The notes: generated from the letters alone by a model not told the origin. A DNA stretch of 64,000 nt from Streptomyces melanogenes (GCF_014649795.1 NZ_BMTS01000010.1:248001-312000), one strand, 5' to 3'; positions 25,295 to 34,384 are shown, numbered from the stretch's first letter. Numbers and translations: made by a program.

Positions 25295-27808
25295 GTGACC
25301 CTTATCGATCAGCTGCCGCCGAGTGCCGACCCCGATGCCCTCTTCGAGGCCTTCTCCACCTGGGCCGAGGAGCGGGGCATCTCCCTGTACCCGGCGCAGG
25401 AGGAAGCCCTGATCGAGGTGGTCTCGGGCAACAACGTGATCCTCTCCACCCCCACCGGCTCCGGAAAGAGCCTGGTCGCGGCGGGTGCGCACTTCGCGGC
25501 GCTGGCCCGCGACGAGGTCACGTTCTACACCGCGCCGATCAAGGCACTGGTCTCCGAGAAGTTCTTCGACCTCTGCAAGCTCTTCGGCACCGAGAACGTC
25601 GGCATGCTGACCGGCGACGCGTCCGTGAACGCCGACGCCCCGGTCATCTGCTGCACCGCCGAGGTCCTCGCCTCCATCGCGCTGCGCGACGGCAAGCACG
25701 CCGACATCGGCCAGGTCGTGATGGACGAGTTCCACTTCTACGCGGAGGCGGACCGCGGCTGGGCCTGGCAGATCCCGATCCTGGAACTGCCCCAGGCCCA
25801 GTTCGTCCTGATGTCCGCCACGCTCGGCGACGTCTCGATGTTCGAGAAGGACCTGACCCGGCGCACCGGCCGGGAGACCGCGGTGGTCCGCTCGGCGACC
25901 CGCCCTGTCCCGCTCTCGTACGAGTACGTCACCACGCCGATCACCGAGACGCTGACCGAGCTCCTGGAGACCAGGCAGTCGCCGGTCTACATCGTGCACT
26001 TCACCCAGGCCCAGGCGGTCGAGCGCGCGCAGTCGCTGATGTCGATCAACATGTGCACGCGCGAGGAGAAGGACGCGATCGCGGAGCTGATCGGCAACTT
26101 CCGCTTCACCACCAAGTTCGGCCAGAACCTCTCCCGTTACGTGCGCCACGGCATCGGCGTGCACCACGCGGGCATGCTGCCCAAGTACCGCCGCCTGGTG
26201 GAGAAGCTGGCGCAGGCGGGCCTGCTGAAGGTGATCTGCGGTACGGACACCCTCGGCGTCGGCGTCAACGTGCCCATCCGCACGGTGCTGTTCACCGCGC
26301 TGACCAAGTACGACGGCAACCGCGTACGCACCCTGCGCGCCCGCGAGTTCCACCAGATCGCGGGCCGGGCCGGGCGGGCCGGGTTCGACACCGCCGGGTT
26401 CGTGGTCGCCCAGGCGCCCGAGCACGTCATCGAGAACGAGAAGGCGCTCGCCAAGGCGGGCGACGACCCGAAGAAGCGCCGCAAGGTGGTCCGCAAGAAG
26501 GCCCCCGAGGGCTTCGTGGCCTGGTCGGACACCACCTTCGAGAAGCTGATCGCCGCCGAGCCCGAGCCGCTGACCTCGCGCTTTAGGGTCACCAACATCA
26601 TGCTGCTCTCGGTGATCGCCCGGCCGGGCAACGCCTTCGAGGCGATGCGCCGCCTCCTGGAGGACAACCACGAGCCGCGCAAGGCGCAGCTGCGGCACAT
26701 CCGCCGCGCCATCGCCATCTACCGCTCGCTGCTCGACGGCGGTGTGGTGGAGCAGCTGGACACCCCGGACGCCGAGGGCCGCACCATCCGGCTCACCGTC
26801 GACCTCCAGCAGGACTTCGCGCTCAACCAGCCGCTGTCCACGTTCGCCCTGGCCGCCTTCGACCTGCTCGACCCGGAGTCGCCCTCGTACGCGCTGGACA
26901 TGGTCTCGGTGGTCGAGTCGACGCTCGACGATCCGCGCCAGATCCTCGCCGCCATGCAGAACAAGGCGCGCGGCGAGGCCGTCGGCCAGATGAAGGCGGA
27001 CGGCGTCGAGTACGAGGAGCGCATGGAGCGGCTCCAGGACATCTCGTACCCGAAGCCGCTGGAAGAGCTGCTGTGGCACGCGTACAACGTCTACAAGAAG
27101 TCGCACCCGTGGGTGGGCGACCACCCGGTCTCGCCGAAGTCCGTCATCCGTGACATGTACGAACGGGCGCTCACCTTCACGGAGTTCACCTCCTGGTACG
27201 AGCTGGCGCGCACCGAGGGCATCGTGCTGCGGTACCTGGCGAGCGCGTACAAGGCGCTCGACCACACCATCCCGGACGACCTCAAGACCGAGGACCTGGA
27301 GGACCTGATCGCCTGGCTCGGCGAGATGGTCCGCCAGGTCGACTCCAGCCTGCTCGACGAGTGGGAGCAGCTCGCCAACCCGGAGATCGAGACGGCCGAG
27401 CAGGCCCAGGAGAAGGCCGACGAGGTCAAGCCGGTCACCGCGAACGCCCGCGCCTTCCGCGTCCTGGTGCGCAACGCGATGTTCCGCCGGGTGGAGCTGG
27501 CCGCGCTCGACAACGTGGACGCGCTCGGCGAGCTGGACGCGGAGTCCGGCTGGGACGCGGACGCGTGGGGCGACGCGATGGACAAGTACTGGGACGAGTA
27601 CGAGGACCTGGGCACCGGCCCCGACGCGCGCGGCCCCAAGCTGCTGGCGATCGAGGAGGACCCGGCGCACGGGCTGTGGCGCGTGCGGCAGACCTTCGCC
27701 GACCCGAACGGCGACCACGGCTGGGGCATCAGCGCGGAGGTCGACCTCGCGGCCTCCGACGAGGAGGGCCGCGCGGTGATCCGGGTGACGGACGTAGGCG
27801 AGCTGTAA
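25295..27808 (+). CDS. DEAD/DEAH-box RNA helicase of the Ski2/HelY-like, DUF3516-containing type
   Basis: This 837-residue helicase has motif I (STPTGSGKS), motif II (MDEFHFY, a DEFH variant of DExH), motif III (MSATLGD), a motif IV/V region (GTDTLGVGVNVPIRTVLFTAL) and motif VI (HQIAGRAGRAG). The rest, from about residue 430 on, corresponds to the DUF3516 domain found with these actinobacterial helicases. It is probably an RNA-remodelling enzyme in RNA turnover or ribosome assembly. The GTG at 25295 gives VTLIDQLPPS, in line with relatives; an upstream extension was rejected. The tesB gene follows after 22 bases and may be cotranscribed. Confidence 0.9.
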   Translation: MTLIDQLPPSADPDALFEAFSTWAEERGISLYPAQEEALIEVVSGNNVILSTPTGSGKSLVAAGAHFAALARDEVTFYTAPIKALVSEKFFDLCKLFGTENVGMLTGDASVNADAPVICCTAEVLASIALRDGKHADIGQVVMDEFHFYAEADRGWAWQIPILELPQAQFVLMSATLGDVSMFEKDLTRRTGRETAVVRSATRPVPLSYEYVTTPITETLTELLETRQSPVYIVHFTQAQAVERAQSLMSINMCTREEKDAIAELIGNFRFTTKFGQNLSRYVRHGIGVHHAGMLPKYRRLVEKLAQAGLLKVICGTDTLGVGVNVPIRTVLFTALTKYDGNRVRTLRAREFHQIAGRAGRAGFDTAGFVVAQAPEHVIENEKALAKAGDDPKKRRKVVRKKAPEGFVAWSDTTFEKLIAAEPEPLTSRFRVTNIMLLSVIARPGNAFEAMRRLLEDNHEPRKAQLRHIRRAIAIYRSLLDGGVVEQLDTPDAEGRTIRLTVDLQQDFALNQPLSTFALAAFDLLDPESPSYALDMVSVVESTLDDPRQILAAMQNKARGEAVGQMKADGVEYEERMERLQDISYPKPLEELLWHAYNVYKKSHPWVGDHPVSPKSVIRDMYERALTFTEFTSWYELARTEGIVLRYLASAYKALDHTIPDDLKTEDLEDLIAWLGEMVRQVDSSLLDEWEQLANPEIETAEQAQEKADEVKPVTANARAFRVLVRNAMFRRVELAALDNVDALGELDAESGWDADAWGDAMDKYWDEYEDLGTGPDARGPKLLAIEEDPAHGLWRVRQTFADPNGDHGWGISAEVDLAASDEEGRAVIRVTDVGEL

Positions 27809-27830
27809 TCACGAGAGTGGAGACGGACCC

Positions 27831-28706
27831 ATGACGAACCCCGCCGAAAGACTCGTCGATCTGCTCGACCTGGAGCAGATCGAGGTCGACATCTTCCGCG
27901 GCCGCAGCCCGCAGGAGTCCCTGCAACGCGTCTTCGGCGGCCAGGTGGCCGGACAGGCGCTGGTGGCTGCCGGGCGCACCACGGACGGCGAGCGCCCGGT
28001 GCACTCGCTGCACGCCTACTTCCTGCGCCCCGGCCGCCCCGGCGTCCCGATCGTCTACCAGGTGGAGCGGGTCCGGGACGGCCGGTCGTTCACCACCCGG
28101 CGGGTCACCGCGGTCCAGCAGGGCCGCACGATCTTCAATCTGACCGCGTCCTTCCACCAGCCGGAGCCGGGCAGCATCGAGCACCAGTTGCCGCCGCGCC
28201 ATCTGGTGCCCCCGGACACCCTCCCGAAGCTCGTGGACGAGATCCGCGAGCACCTGGGCGCCCTGCCGGAGGCCCTGGAGCGGATGGCCCGCCGCCAGCC
28301 GTTCGACATCCGGTACGTGGACCGGCTGCGCTGGACCCCGGAGGAGATCAAGGACGCGGATCCGCGCAGCGCGGTGTGGATGCGCGCGGTCGGCCCGCTG
28401 GGCGACGACCCGCTGGTGCACACCTGCGCGCTGACGTACGCGTCCGACATGACGCTGCTCGACGCGGTCCGCATCCCGGTGGAGCCGCTGTGGGGCCCCC
28501 GGGGCTTCGACATGGCCTCGCTCGACCACGCGATGTGGTTCCACCGCCCGTTCCGGGCCGACGAGTGGTTCCTGTACGACCAGGAGTCCCCCATCGCGAC
28601 CGGCGGCCGGGGCCTGGCCCGCGGCCGCATCTACGACCGCGAGGGCCGGCTGCTGGTGTCGGTGGTCCAGGAGGGCCTCTTCCGCCCCCTGTCGGCCCGC
28701 GACTGA
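27831..28706 (+). CDS. tesB: Acyl-CoA thioesterase II (TesB family)
   Basis: This 291-residue double-hotdog protein hydrolyses acyl-CoA to free fatty acid and CoA in the cytoplasm. Family blocks: VFGGQVAGQALVAAGRT, SLHAYFLRPG, RDGRSFTTRRVTAVQQG in the first hotdog; YASDMTLLDA, LDHAMWFHRPFRADEWFLYDQESP and GGRGLARGRIYDREGRLL in the second. The catalytic Asp/Thr/Gln type residues (YASD region, with STPF-like contacts) appear kept. A GGAGAC site precedes the ATG. It lies 22 bases after the helicase gene and 43 before a glutathione peroxidase. The acyl-CoA dehydrogenase nearby also acts on acyl-CoA, but on the other strand. Confidence 0.92.
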   Translation: MTNPAERLVDLLDLEQIEVDIFRGRSPQESLQRVFGGQVAGQALVAAGRTTDGERPVHSLHAYFLRPGRPGVPIVYQVERVRDGRSFTTRRVTAVQQGRTIFNLTASFHQPEPGSIEHQLPPRHLVPPDTLPKLVDEIREHLGALPEALERMARRQPFDIRYVDRLRWTPEEIKDADPRSAVWMRAVGPLGDDPLVHTCALTYASDMTLLDAVRIPVEPLWGPRGFDMASLDHAMWFHRPFRADEWFLYDQESPIATGGRGLARGRIYDREGRLLVSVVQEGLFRPLSARD

Positions 28707-28749
28707 CCTTCCGTACACCCTTACATCCCCTGTTACGAGGAGTCTGCTG

Positions 28750-29238
28750 ATGAGCCTGTACGACATCCCGCTGCGCACCCTGTCCGGCGAGCCCACCTCG
28801 CTGGCCGACTACAAGGGCAAGGCGGTGCTGGTCGTGAACGTGGCGTCCAAGTGCGGTCTGACCCCGCAGTACGCCGGTCTGGAGCGCCTCCAGGCGCAGT
28901 ACGGGGAGCGCGGCTTCACCGTGCTCGGCGTGCCCTGCAACCAGTTCGGCGCCCAGGAGCCCGGCAGCGCCGAGGAGATCCAGACGTTCTGCTCGGCGAC
29001 GTACGGAGTGACGTTTCCGCTCCTGGAGAAGACGGACGTCAACGGCGACGGCCGCCACCCGCTGTACCAGCGCCTCACCGAGGTCGCGGACGCGGACGGC
29101 GAGGCCGGTGACATCCAGTGGAACTTCGAGAAGTTCCTGATCTCCCCCACCGGCGAGGTGGTCGCCCGGATCCGTCCGCGCACCGAGCCGGAGGCCCCGG
29201 AGCTCGTCGCGGCGATCGAGGCGCAGCTGGCGGTCTGA
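28750..29238 (+). CDS. Glutathione peroxidase family thiol peroxidase
   Basis: This 162-residue peroxidase of the GPx/BtuE family uses a Cys, not selenocysteine. The peroxidatic Cys35 is in VASKCGLT, followed by the family blocks GVPCNQFGAQEPG and WNFEKFL that supply Gln and Trp. Streptomyces has mycothiol rather than glutathione, so thioredoxin is the likely reductant. It reduces hydrogen peroxide or lipid hydroperoxides in the cytoplasm. GAGGAG precedes the ATG with good spacing. It follows tesB by 43 bases and ends before a strong bidirectional terminator. Confidence 0.93.
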   Translation: MSLYDIPLRTLSGEPTSLADYKGKAVLVVNVASKCGLTPQYAGLERLQAQYGERGFTVLGVPCNQFGAQEPGSAEEIQTFCSATYGVTFPLLEKTDVNGDGRHPLYQRLTEVADADGEAGDIQWNFEKFLISPTGEVVARIRPRTEPEAPELVAAIEAQLAV

Positions 29239-29256
29239 CCTACCGCGGAAAGAGTG

Positions 29257-29289
29257 CGGCTCCGTTCCCGCCACACGGGAACGGAGCCG
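29257..29289. terminator. Bidirectional terminator between gpx and acyl-CoA dehydrogenase
   Basis: A perfect 14-base-pair stem (29257-29270 with 29276-29289) closes a five-base loop in the 70-base gap between convergent genes. It is the strongest hairpin in the area and fits termination on both strands. Confidence 0.87.
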
Positions 29290-29308
29290 GTTTCCTGGCC
29301 GGTGGAGG

Positions 29309-30538
29309 CTAGCGGATCGGCATGCCCGAGAGCGTGCGGGCGATGACGAGGCGCTGGATCTCGCTGGTCCCCTCGAAGATCGTGTAGATCGCCGCGTCGC
29401 GGTGCATGCGCTCCACCGGGTACTCGCGGGTGTAGCCGTTGCCGCCGAGGATCTGGATCGCCTGGGCGGAGACCTTCTTGGCGGTCTCGCTCGCGAACAG
29501 CTTGGACATCGAGCCCTCGGCGGAGGTGAAGGGCCGACCCGCCGTGGCCATCCAGGAGGCGCGCCACACCAGCAGCCGGGCCGCGTCGATCTGCGTACGC
29601 ATGTCGGCGAGCTGGAACGCGACGCCCTGGTTGTCGATGATCGGGCGGCCGAACTGCTCGCGGCCCTTGGCGTATTCGAGCGCGTAGTCGTACGCGGCGC
29701 GGGCCGTGCCGACCGCCATGGCGCCGACGGCCGGGCGGGAGGCCTCGAAGGTGGCCATGGCCGCGTTCTTCACCCGCTCTCCGCCGCCCGCCTTCGCCTT
29801 CTCGCGGGCCCGGGCGAGGCGCTCGTCGAGCTTCTCCTTGCCGCCGAGCAGGCAGTGGCCGGGCACCCGGACGTCTTCGAGCACGACCTCGGCGGTGTGC
29901 GAGGCGCGGATGCCGTGCTTCTTGAACTTCTGCCCCTGGGACAGGCCGGGGGTGTTCGGCGGCACGATGAACGAGGCGTGCCCCTTGGAACCGAGCTCCG
30001 GGTCGACGACCGCGACCACGACGTGCACATTGGCGATGCCGCCGTTGGTGGCCCAGGTCTTGGTGCCGTTGAGCACCCACTCGTCCTTGGCCTCGTCGTA
30101 GACCGCCTTCGTCCGCATGGAGGCGACGTCGGATCCCGCGTCCGGCTCGGAGGAGCAGAAGGCGGCGACCTTCACGTCGTCCACGTCGCCGTACATCTGG
30201 GGTATCCAGGTGCCGATCTGCTCCTCGGTGCCGTTGGCGAGGACGCCGACGGCGGCGAGGCCGGTCCCGACGATCGACAGGGCGATGCCCGCATCGCCCC
30301 AGAACAGCTCCTCCATGGCGACCGGGATGCCGAGACCGGTCGGGTCGAAGAACTGTTGGGCGTAGAAGTCCAGGGAGTAGATTCCGACCTTGGCGGCTTC
30401 CTGGATCACCGGCCAGGGGGTCTCCTCGCGCTCGTCCCACTCCGCGGCGGCGGGCCGGATGACGTCCTTCGCGAACCCGTGCAACCAGTCCCTGACCTGC
30501 TTCTGGTCGTCGTTGAGCTCCATCGTGAACTCAGCCAT
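29309..30538 (-). CDS. Acyl-CoA dehydrogenase
   Basis: This 409-residue flavoenzyme carries out alpha,beta-dehydrogenation of acyl-CoA, the first step of beta-oxidation or a related degradation. It has an N-terminal helical domain, the FAD/substrate signature AAFCSSEPDAGSDVASMRTKAV, TKTWATNGG, the C-terminal EYAKGREQFGRPI, QILGGNGYTREYPVERMHRDA, and the catalytic Glu in FEGTSEIQR. The ATG has GGAGGGGAC just before it. Two GTTACT...GGTA(A) repeats overlap its promoter, and a TetR gene diverges from it, so it is probably derepressed by an acyl-CoA ligand. The chain length cannot be read from the sequence. Confidence 0.93.
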   Translation of the reverse strand: MAEFTMELNDDQKQVRDWLHGFAKDVIRPAAAEWDEREETPWPVIQEAAKVGIYSLDFYAQQFFDPTGLGIPVAMEELFWGDAGIALSIVGTGLAAVGVLANGTEEQIGTWIPQMYGDVDDVKVAAFCSSEPDAGSDVASMRTKAVYDEAKDEWVLNGTKTWATNGGIANVHVVVAVVDPELGSKGHASFIVPPNTPGLSQGQKFKKHGIRASHTAEVVLEDVRVPGHCLLGGKEKLDERLARAREKAKAGGGERVKNAAMATFEASRPAVGAMAVGTARAAYDYALEYAKGREQFGRPIIDNQGVAFQLADMRTQIDAARLLVWRASWMATAGRPFTSAEGSMSKLFASETAKKVSAQAIQILGGNGYTREYPVERMHRDAAIYTIFEGTSEIQRLVIARTLSGMPIR

Positions 30539-30572
30539 GTCCCCTCCACCACTTCCCGTGCCACAGACAAGC

Positions 30573-30610
30573 GTTACTTGCGGTAACGGCAGTATGTTAC
30601 TGGCCGGTAG
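30573..30610. promoter_or_regulatory. Tandem TetR-type operators at the acyl-CoA dehydrogenase promoter
   Basis: GTTACTTGCGGTAAC (30573-30587) is an inverted repeat with five-base arms, and GTTACTGGCCGGTAG (30596-30610) is a near copy. They flank a possible -10 box for the leftward gene (CATACT, complement of 30591-30596). TetR regulators of fatty-acid genes often bind short GTTAC/GTAAC-armed sites; whether the adjacent TetR binds here is inferred from position. Confidence 0.65.
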
Positions 30611-30732
30611 AGCCTGTCAACCGACCGTCGCTCGATCAGCGCGAGAGCTGGCCGGAGTGTTACGTTGCGCAGGCATTCCGGATCGCGGAACAACGCAAGA
30701 CGCAGTACGAGTACGGGCGGGGAGACGAAGCC

Positions 30733-31383
30733 ATGGAGACCACACACCAGGCCGAGCAGCAGCGGACGTCGGCGGAGAGCCGTCGGCGGGAACTGCTGGA
30801 GGCGGCGGACCGGGTGGTGCTCCGGGACGGCCCCAAGGCATCCATGAACGCGATCGCCGCGGAGGCGGGGATCACCAAGCCGATCCTGTACCGGCACTTC
30901 GGGGACAAGGGCGGGCTCTACCGGGCGCTGGCGCAGCGCCACACGGACGCGCTGCTCGCGGCGCTGCGGGCGGCGCTGGACGCGCCCGCGGAGCGCCGTG
31001 AGCGCGTCGAGTCGACGCTGGAGACGTACCTCGTGGCGATCGAGGCGCGGCCGCAGGTGTACCGGTTCCTGATGCACCCCGCGGAGGAGACGGGCAGCGG
31101 TGAGCACGCCGGGTTCGACGTGGGCCGGCACTCCGCGCCGCTGCTGCGGCGGATGGGCGAGGAGCTGGGCGTGGTGATCGCCGAGCGGATCGACCTCGGG
31201 CCGGGGAGCGAGGCGCTGGCGCGGGTGTGGGGGCACGGGATCGTCGGCATGATGCACGCGGCGGGCGACTGGTGGCTGGGCGAACGCCCCTGCTCCCGGG
31301 CGGAGTTGGTACGCGGCCTGGCGGACCTCCTGTGGGGCCGCCTGGCCGCAGCAGCAGACCGCGCGGGCGGCCCGGGGTTTTAG
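30733..31383 (+). CDS. TetR family regulator, probable regulator of acyl-CoA dehydrogenase
   Basis: This 216-residue TetR protein has the helix-turn-helix RRELLEAADRVVLRDGPKAS, then NAIAAEAGITKPILYRHFGDKGGLYRAL. The C-terminal ligand domain is of the kind found in fatty-acid-responsive members, with GHGIVGMMHAAGDWWLGE. It is divergent from the acyl-CoA dehydrogenase, and the tandem operators lie between them, nearer the dehydrogenase. The ligand is likely a long-chain acyl-CoA or related compound, which is inference. Its stop is followed at once by a large nested palindromic region. Confidence 0.9.
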   Translation: METTHQAEQQRTSAESRRRELLEAADRVVLRDGPKASMNAIAAEAGITKPILYRHFGDKGGLYRALAQRHTDALLAALRAALDAPAERRERVESTLETYLVAIEARPQVYRFLMHPAEETGSGEHAGFDVGRHSAPLLRRMGEELGVVIAERIDLGPGSEALARVWGHGIVGMMHAAGDWWLGERPCSRAELVRGLADLLWGRLAAAADRAGGPGF

Positions 31384-31575
31384 CCCCACCCCGCCCCTTC
31401 ACCTAAACCCTCCGGGGGTGGGTGTGCGTCTGCGGACCGTCTGTGGCTGGTCGCGCAGTTCCCCGCGCCCCTAAATACCTAGGGGCGCGGGGAACTGCGC
31501 GAGCAACCCAGCACGGTCCGCAGACAAAGAACCCGGCCGCCCGCCAGAGGGCTTTCGGGAAGGGGTGGGGCGGGG
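31384..31575. repeat. Nested palindromic repeat of the Streptomyces CGCGCAGTTCCCCGCGCC type
   Basis: This 190-base convergent gap is almost wholly palindromic. The inner stem is a perfect 23-base-pair inverted repeat (31451-31473 with 31480-31502) with a six-base loop and the core CGCGCAGTTCCCCGCGCC. Outside it lies a perfect 13-base pair GTCTGCGGACCGT / ACGGTCCGCAGAC (31428-31440, 31513-31525). Outermost, CCCCACCCCGCCCCTTC (31384-31400) nearly complements 31559-31575. The core is one I recall as very abundant between Streptomyces genes. It may act as a strong bidirectional terminator; its wider role is not established. Confidence 0.88.
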
Positions 31576-32118
31576 CTACTCCCCGCCCCACGGCGCGCGC
31601 CGCACCGCCCGTTCCAGCCGCGCCTTGCGCCAGCCCGTCAAGCGGTCCGCGTACACCAACCCCTCCAGGTGGTCCATCTCGTGCTGGAGGCACCGCGCGA
31701 AGAACCCGGTGCCGGAGATCCGCACGGGCGCGCCGGACACCGTCGCCCCCTCCACCACCGCCGAGTCGTACCGCTGCGTCCCCGCCTCGAGCCCCGGCAG
31801 GGACAGACACCCCTCCGGCCCCCGCACCACGACCCCGTCCGCCGACACCAGGCGCGGGTTGACGACGTGTCCGAGGTGGCGGACGTCCTCGTCGTCGGGG
31901 CAGTCGTAGACGAACACCCGCAGCCCCACGCCGATCTGATTGGCCGCGAGCCCCACCCCCTGCGCCGCGTACATCGTCGCGAAGAGGTCCTCGACCAGCC
32001 GCCCGAGGGACGGACCGAAGTCGGTGACGGGCTCGCAGGGCGCGTGCAGAGCGGGGTCGCCGAGGAGAGACATCTCTCTTACGGAGCCGGAACTGCCGGG
32101 AATGGGACGGTGACGCAT
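31576..32118 (-). CDS. def: Peptide deformylase
   Basis: This 180-residue metalloenzyme removes the formyl group from nascent proteins. All three motifs are present: GVGLAANQIG (motif 1), EGCLSLPG (motif 2, metal Cys) and HEMDHLEG (motif 3, metal His pair and catalytic Glu). I start at the ATG at 32118 (MRHRPIPG), which keeps an N-terminal segment I recall from actinobacterial relatives; MSLLGDP at 32073 is an alternative with an AAGAGAG close to it. It is probably one of several deformylase genes. It converges on tetR over the palindromic region and diverges from murT. Confidence 0.92.
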   Translation of the reverse strand: MRHRPIPGSSGSVREMSLLGDPALHAPCEPVTDFGPSLGRLVEDLFATMYAAQGVGLAANQIGVGLRVFVYDCPDDEDVRHLGHVVNPRLVSADGVVVRGPEGCLSLPGLEAGTQRYDSAVVEGATVSGAPVRISGTGFFARCLQHEMDHLEGLVYADRLTGWRKARLERAVRRAPWGGE

Positions 32119-32235
32119 GCCCGTAAGCGTACGTTCCAGGGGGCTCGCGGCCGCGCCGGTGGTGGCGCGGTTCGGGCCGCTGTCCGGATCTCGATAGGCT
32201 GAGGTCCGACCCAGGCGCAAGGAGGATCAAGGACG

Positions 32236-33474
32236 ATGGCAGGCAACGCGGAGCCGCTGTCACCGCGGGCCAAGCTCGCCGTGACGGCGGGCAAGGCCGC
32301 TGCGGCGGTGTCGCGCGCGGCGGGGCGGGGCAGTGGATCGGTGATCGGCGGCCGGGTGGCGCTCAAGCTGGACCCCGATCTGCTGGGGCGGCTGGCGACA
32401 CACCTGGACGTGGTCCTGGTCTCGGCGACGAACGGCAAGACGACGACGACCCGGCTCATCGCCGAGGCGCTGCGGGCCAGCGGCCCGGTGGTGTCCAACG
32501 CGCTGGGCGCCAACATGCCCGCGGGCATCACCTCGGCGCTGGCGGGCGGCTCGGACGCCCGCTACGGCGTGATCGAGGTGGACGAGAAGTACCTCGCGGG
32601 TGTCGCGCGCGATGTGACGCCCAAGGCGATCGCGCTGCTCAACCTGAGCCGCGACCAGCTCGACCGGGCCGCCGAGACCCGGATGCTCGCCGAGAAGTGG
32701 CGCGAGGGGCTGCAGGGCACCAAGGCCGTGGTGATCGCCAACGCCGACGACCCGCTGGTCGTGTGGGCGGCGTCGTCCTCCCCCAACGTGGTGTGGGTGG
32801 CGGCAGGCCAGGAGTGGAAGGACGACGCCTGGTCGTGCCCCGCCTGCGGCGGTGTGATGCAGCGCCCCGGCGACGACTGGTTCTGCGGTGAGTGCGGCTT
32901 CCGCCGCCCCGCCCCGAGCTGGGTGCTCAACGGCGACTACGTCCTGGACCCGCACGGTTCGGCCTGGCCGATCCACCTCCAGCTGCCCGGCCGCGCCAAC
33001 AAGGCCAACGCCGCCACCTCCGCCGCGGTCGCCGCGGTCTTCGGGGTGCCGCCGCAGGTCGCCCTGGAGCGGATGTACCAGGTGCAGGCGGTCGCGGGGC
33101 GCTACGACGTGGTGTCCTTCCAGGGCCGTGAGCTGCGGTTGCTGCTGGCCAAGAACCCGGCGGGCTGGCTCGAAACGTTTTCCCTGATCGACCCGCCGCC
33201 CACGCCGGTGATCCTCTCCGTCAACGCCCGCGGCGCCGACGGCACGGACACCTCGTGGCTGTGGGACGTCGACTACACCCGGCTCGCCGGTCACCCGATC
33301 TTCGTGATCGGCGACCGCAAGCTGGACCTGGCGGTCCGCCTGGAGGTGGCGAACCTGGACTTCCGGGTCTGCGAGAGCCTCGCGGAGTGCGTCCAGCTCG
33401 CGCCGCCCGGCCAGATCGAGCTGATCGCCAACTACACCGCCTTCCAGGACGTGCGCCGCACGGTCGGCAACTAG
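32236..33474 (+). CDS. murT: Lipid II isoglutaminyl synthase subunit MurT
   Basis: This 412-residue Mur-ligase-like protein is the synthetase half of the MurT/GatD complex, which amidates the D-Glu of lipid II to D-isoglutamine. The P-loop reads SATNGKTTTTRL (TNGKTT at 65-70). A four-cysteine zinc ribbon (C201, C204, C217, C220) is inserted in the central domain as in other MurT proteins. The C-terminal DUF1727-type domain contains NPAGWLETF and the ARGADGTDTSWLWDVD segment. AAGGAGGATCAAGGACG precedes the ATG. It is followed by gatD after 22 bases, the usual two-gene unit. Amidation affects cross-linking and lysozyme sensitivity. Confidence 0.95.
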   Translation: MAGNAEPLSPRAKLAVTAGKAAAAVSRAAGRGSGSVIGGRVALKLDPDLLGRLATHLDVVLVSATNGKTTTTRLIAEALRASGPVVSNALGANMPAGITSALAGGSDARYGVIEVDEKYLAGVARDVTPKAIALLNLSRDQLDRAAETRMLAEKWREGLQGTKAVVIANADDPLVVWAASSSPNVVWVAAGQEWKDDAWSCPACGGVMQRPGDDWFCGECGFRRPAPSWVLNGDYVLDPHGSAWPIHLQLPGRANKANAATSAAVAAVFGVPPQVALERMYQVQAVAGRYDVVSFQGRELRLLLAKNPAGWLETFSLIDPPPTPVILSVNARGADGTDTSWLWDVDYTRLAGHPIFVIGDRKLDLAVRLEVANLDFRVCESLAECVQLAPPGQIELIANYTAFQDVRRTVGN

Positions 33475-33496
33475 ACCCCCTAAGGAGCAAGCGAGC

Positions 33497-34225
33497 ATGA
33501 GCGACAACAGCCTGCGCCTCGTGTGGGTCTACCCCGACCTGCTGAGCACCTACGGCGACCAGGGCAACGCCTTGGTCGTGGAGCGCCGGGCCCGTCAGCG
33601 CGGCCTCGACGTGGCCCGCCTCGACGTCCGCAGCGACCAGCCGGTGCCGTCGTCGGGCGACATCTACCTGATCGGCGGCGGCGAGGACCGGCCGCAGCGG
33701 CTGGCGGCCGAGCGGCTGCGCCGCGACGGCGGGCTGCAGCGCGCCGCCGCCAACGGCGCGATCATCTTCTCGGTCTGCGCCGGGTACCAGATCCTGGGCC
33801 ACGAGTTCATCAACGACCTCGGCGAGCGCGAGCCGGGCCTCGGCCTGCTGGACGTGGTCTCCACCCGGGGCGAGGGCGAGCGGTGCGTCGGCGACGTGCT
33901 GGGCGACATCGACGAGCGCCTCGGCCTTCCGCAGTTGACCGGTTTCGAGAACCACCAGGGCGTCACGCACCTGGGCCCGACGGCCCGCCCGTTCGCCCGG
34001 GTCCGCCTGGGCCGGGGCAACGGCACCGGCGACGGCACCGAGGGCGCGTACAACGAGACGGTCTTCGGCACGTACATGCACGGTCCGGTGCTCGCGCGAA
34101 ACCCGCAGATCGCGGACCTGCTGCTGAAGCTGGCCCTCGATGTGAACGCGCTGCCGCCGACCGACGACCGCTGGTACGAGGCGCTGCGCGCCGAGCGCAT
34201 CGCCTCGGCGACCCAGCCCGCCTGA
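33497..34225 (+). CDS. gatD: Lipid II isoglutaminyl synthase glutaminase subunit GatD
   Basis: This 242-residue class I glutamine amidotransferase (CobB/CobQ-like) supplies ammonia to MurT. The nucleophile Cys94 sits in IIFSVCAGYQILG and the catalytic His195 in GTYMHGPVLARNP. The N-terminal LVWVYPDLLSTYGDQGNALVVERRA is typical of GatD. An AAGGAGC site precedes the ATG. It is cotranscribed with murT. The two proteins act on the cytoplasmic face on lipid II. Confidence 0.95.
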   Translation: MSDNSLRLVWVYPDLLSTYGDQGNALVVERRARQRGLDVARLDVRSDQPVPSSGDIYLIGGGEDRPQRLAAERLRRDGGLQRAAANGAIIFSVCAGYQILGHEFINDLGEREPGLGLLDVVSTRGEGERCVGDVLGDIDERLGLPQLTGFENHQGVTHLGPTARPFARVRLGRGNGTGDGTEGAYNETVFGTYMHGPVLARNPQIADLLLKLALDVNALPPTDDRWYEALRAERIASATQPA

Positions 34226-34384
34226 TCCGGCTCCGGCCCCGACGGACGGCGTTCGTACTTTCGTATGACGTCCATCAGTCGGACGTCTGATTCGGCCCCG
34301 CCACCCTGCGCCGGTAGGGTGGCGGGGATCCAACCGGACGACGTGGTCCGGTCGTCGGCCCACGTTGCAAAGGTTTTCCGGGCA

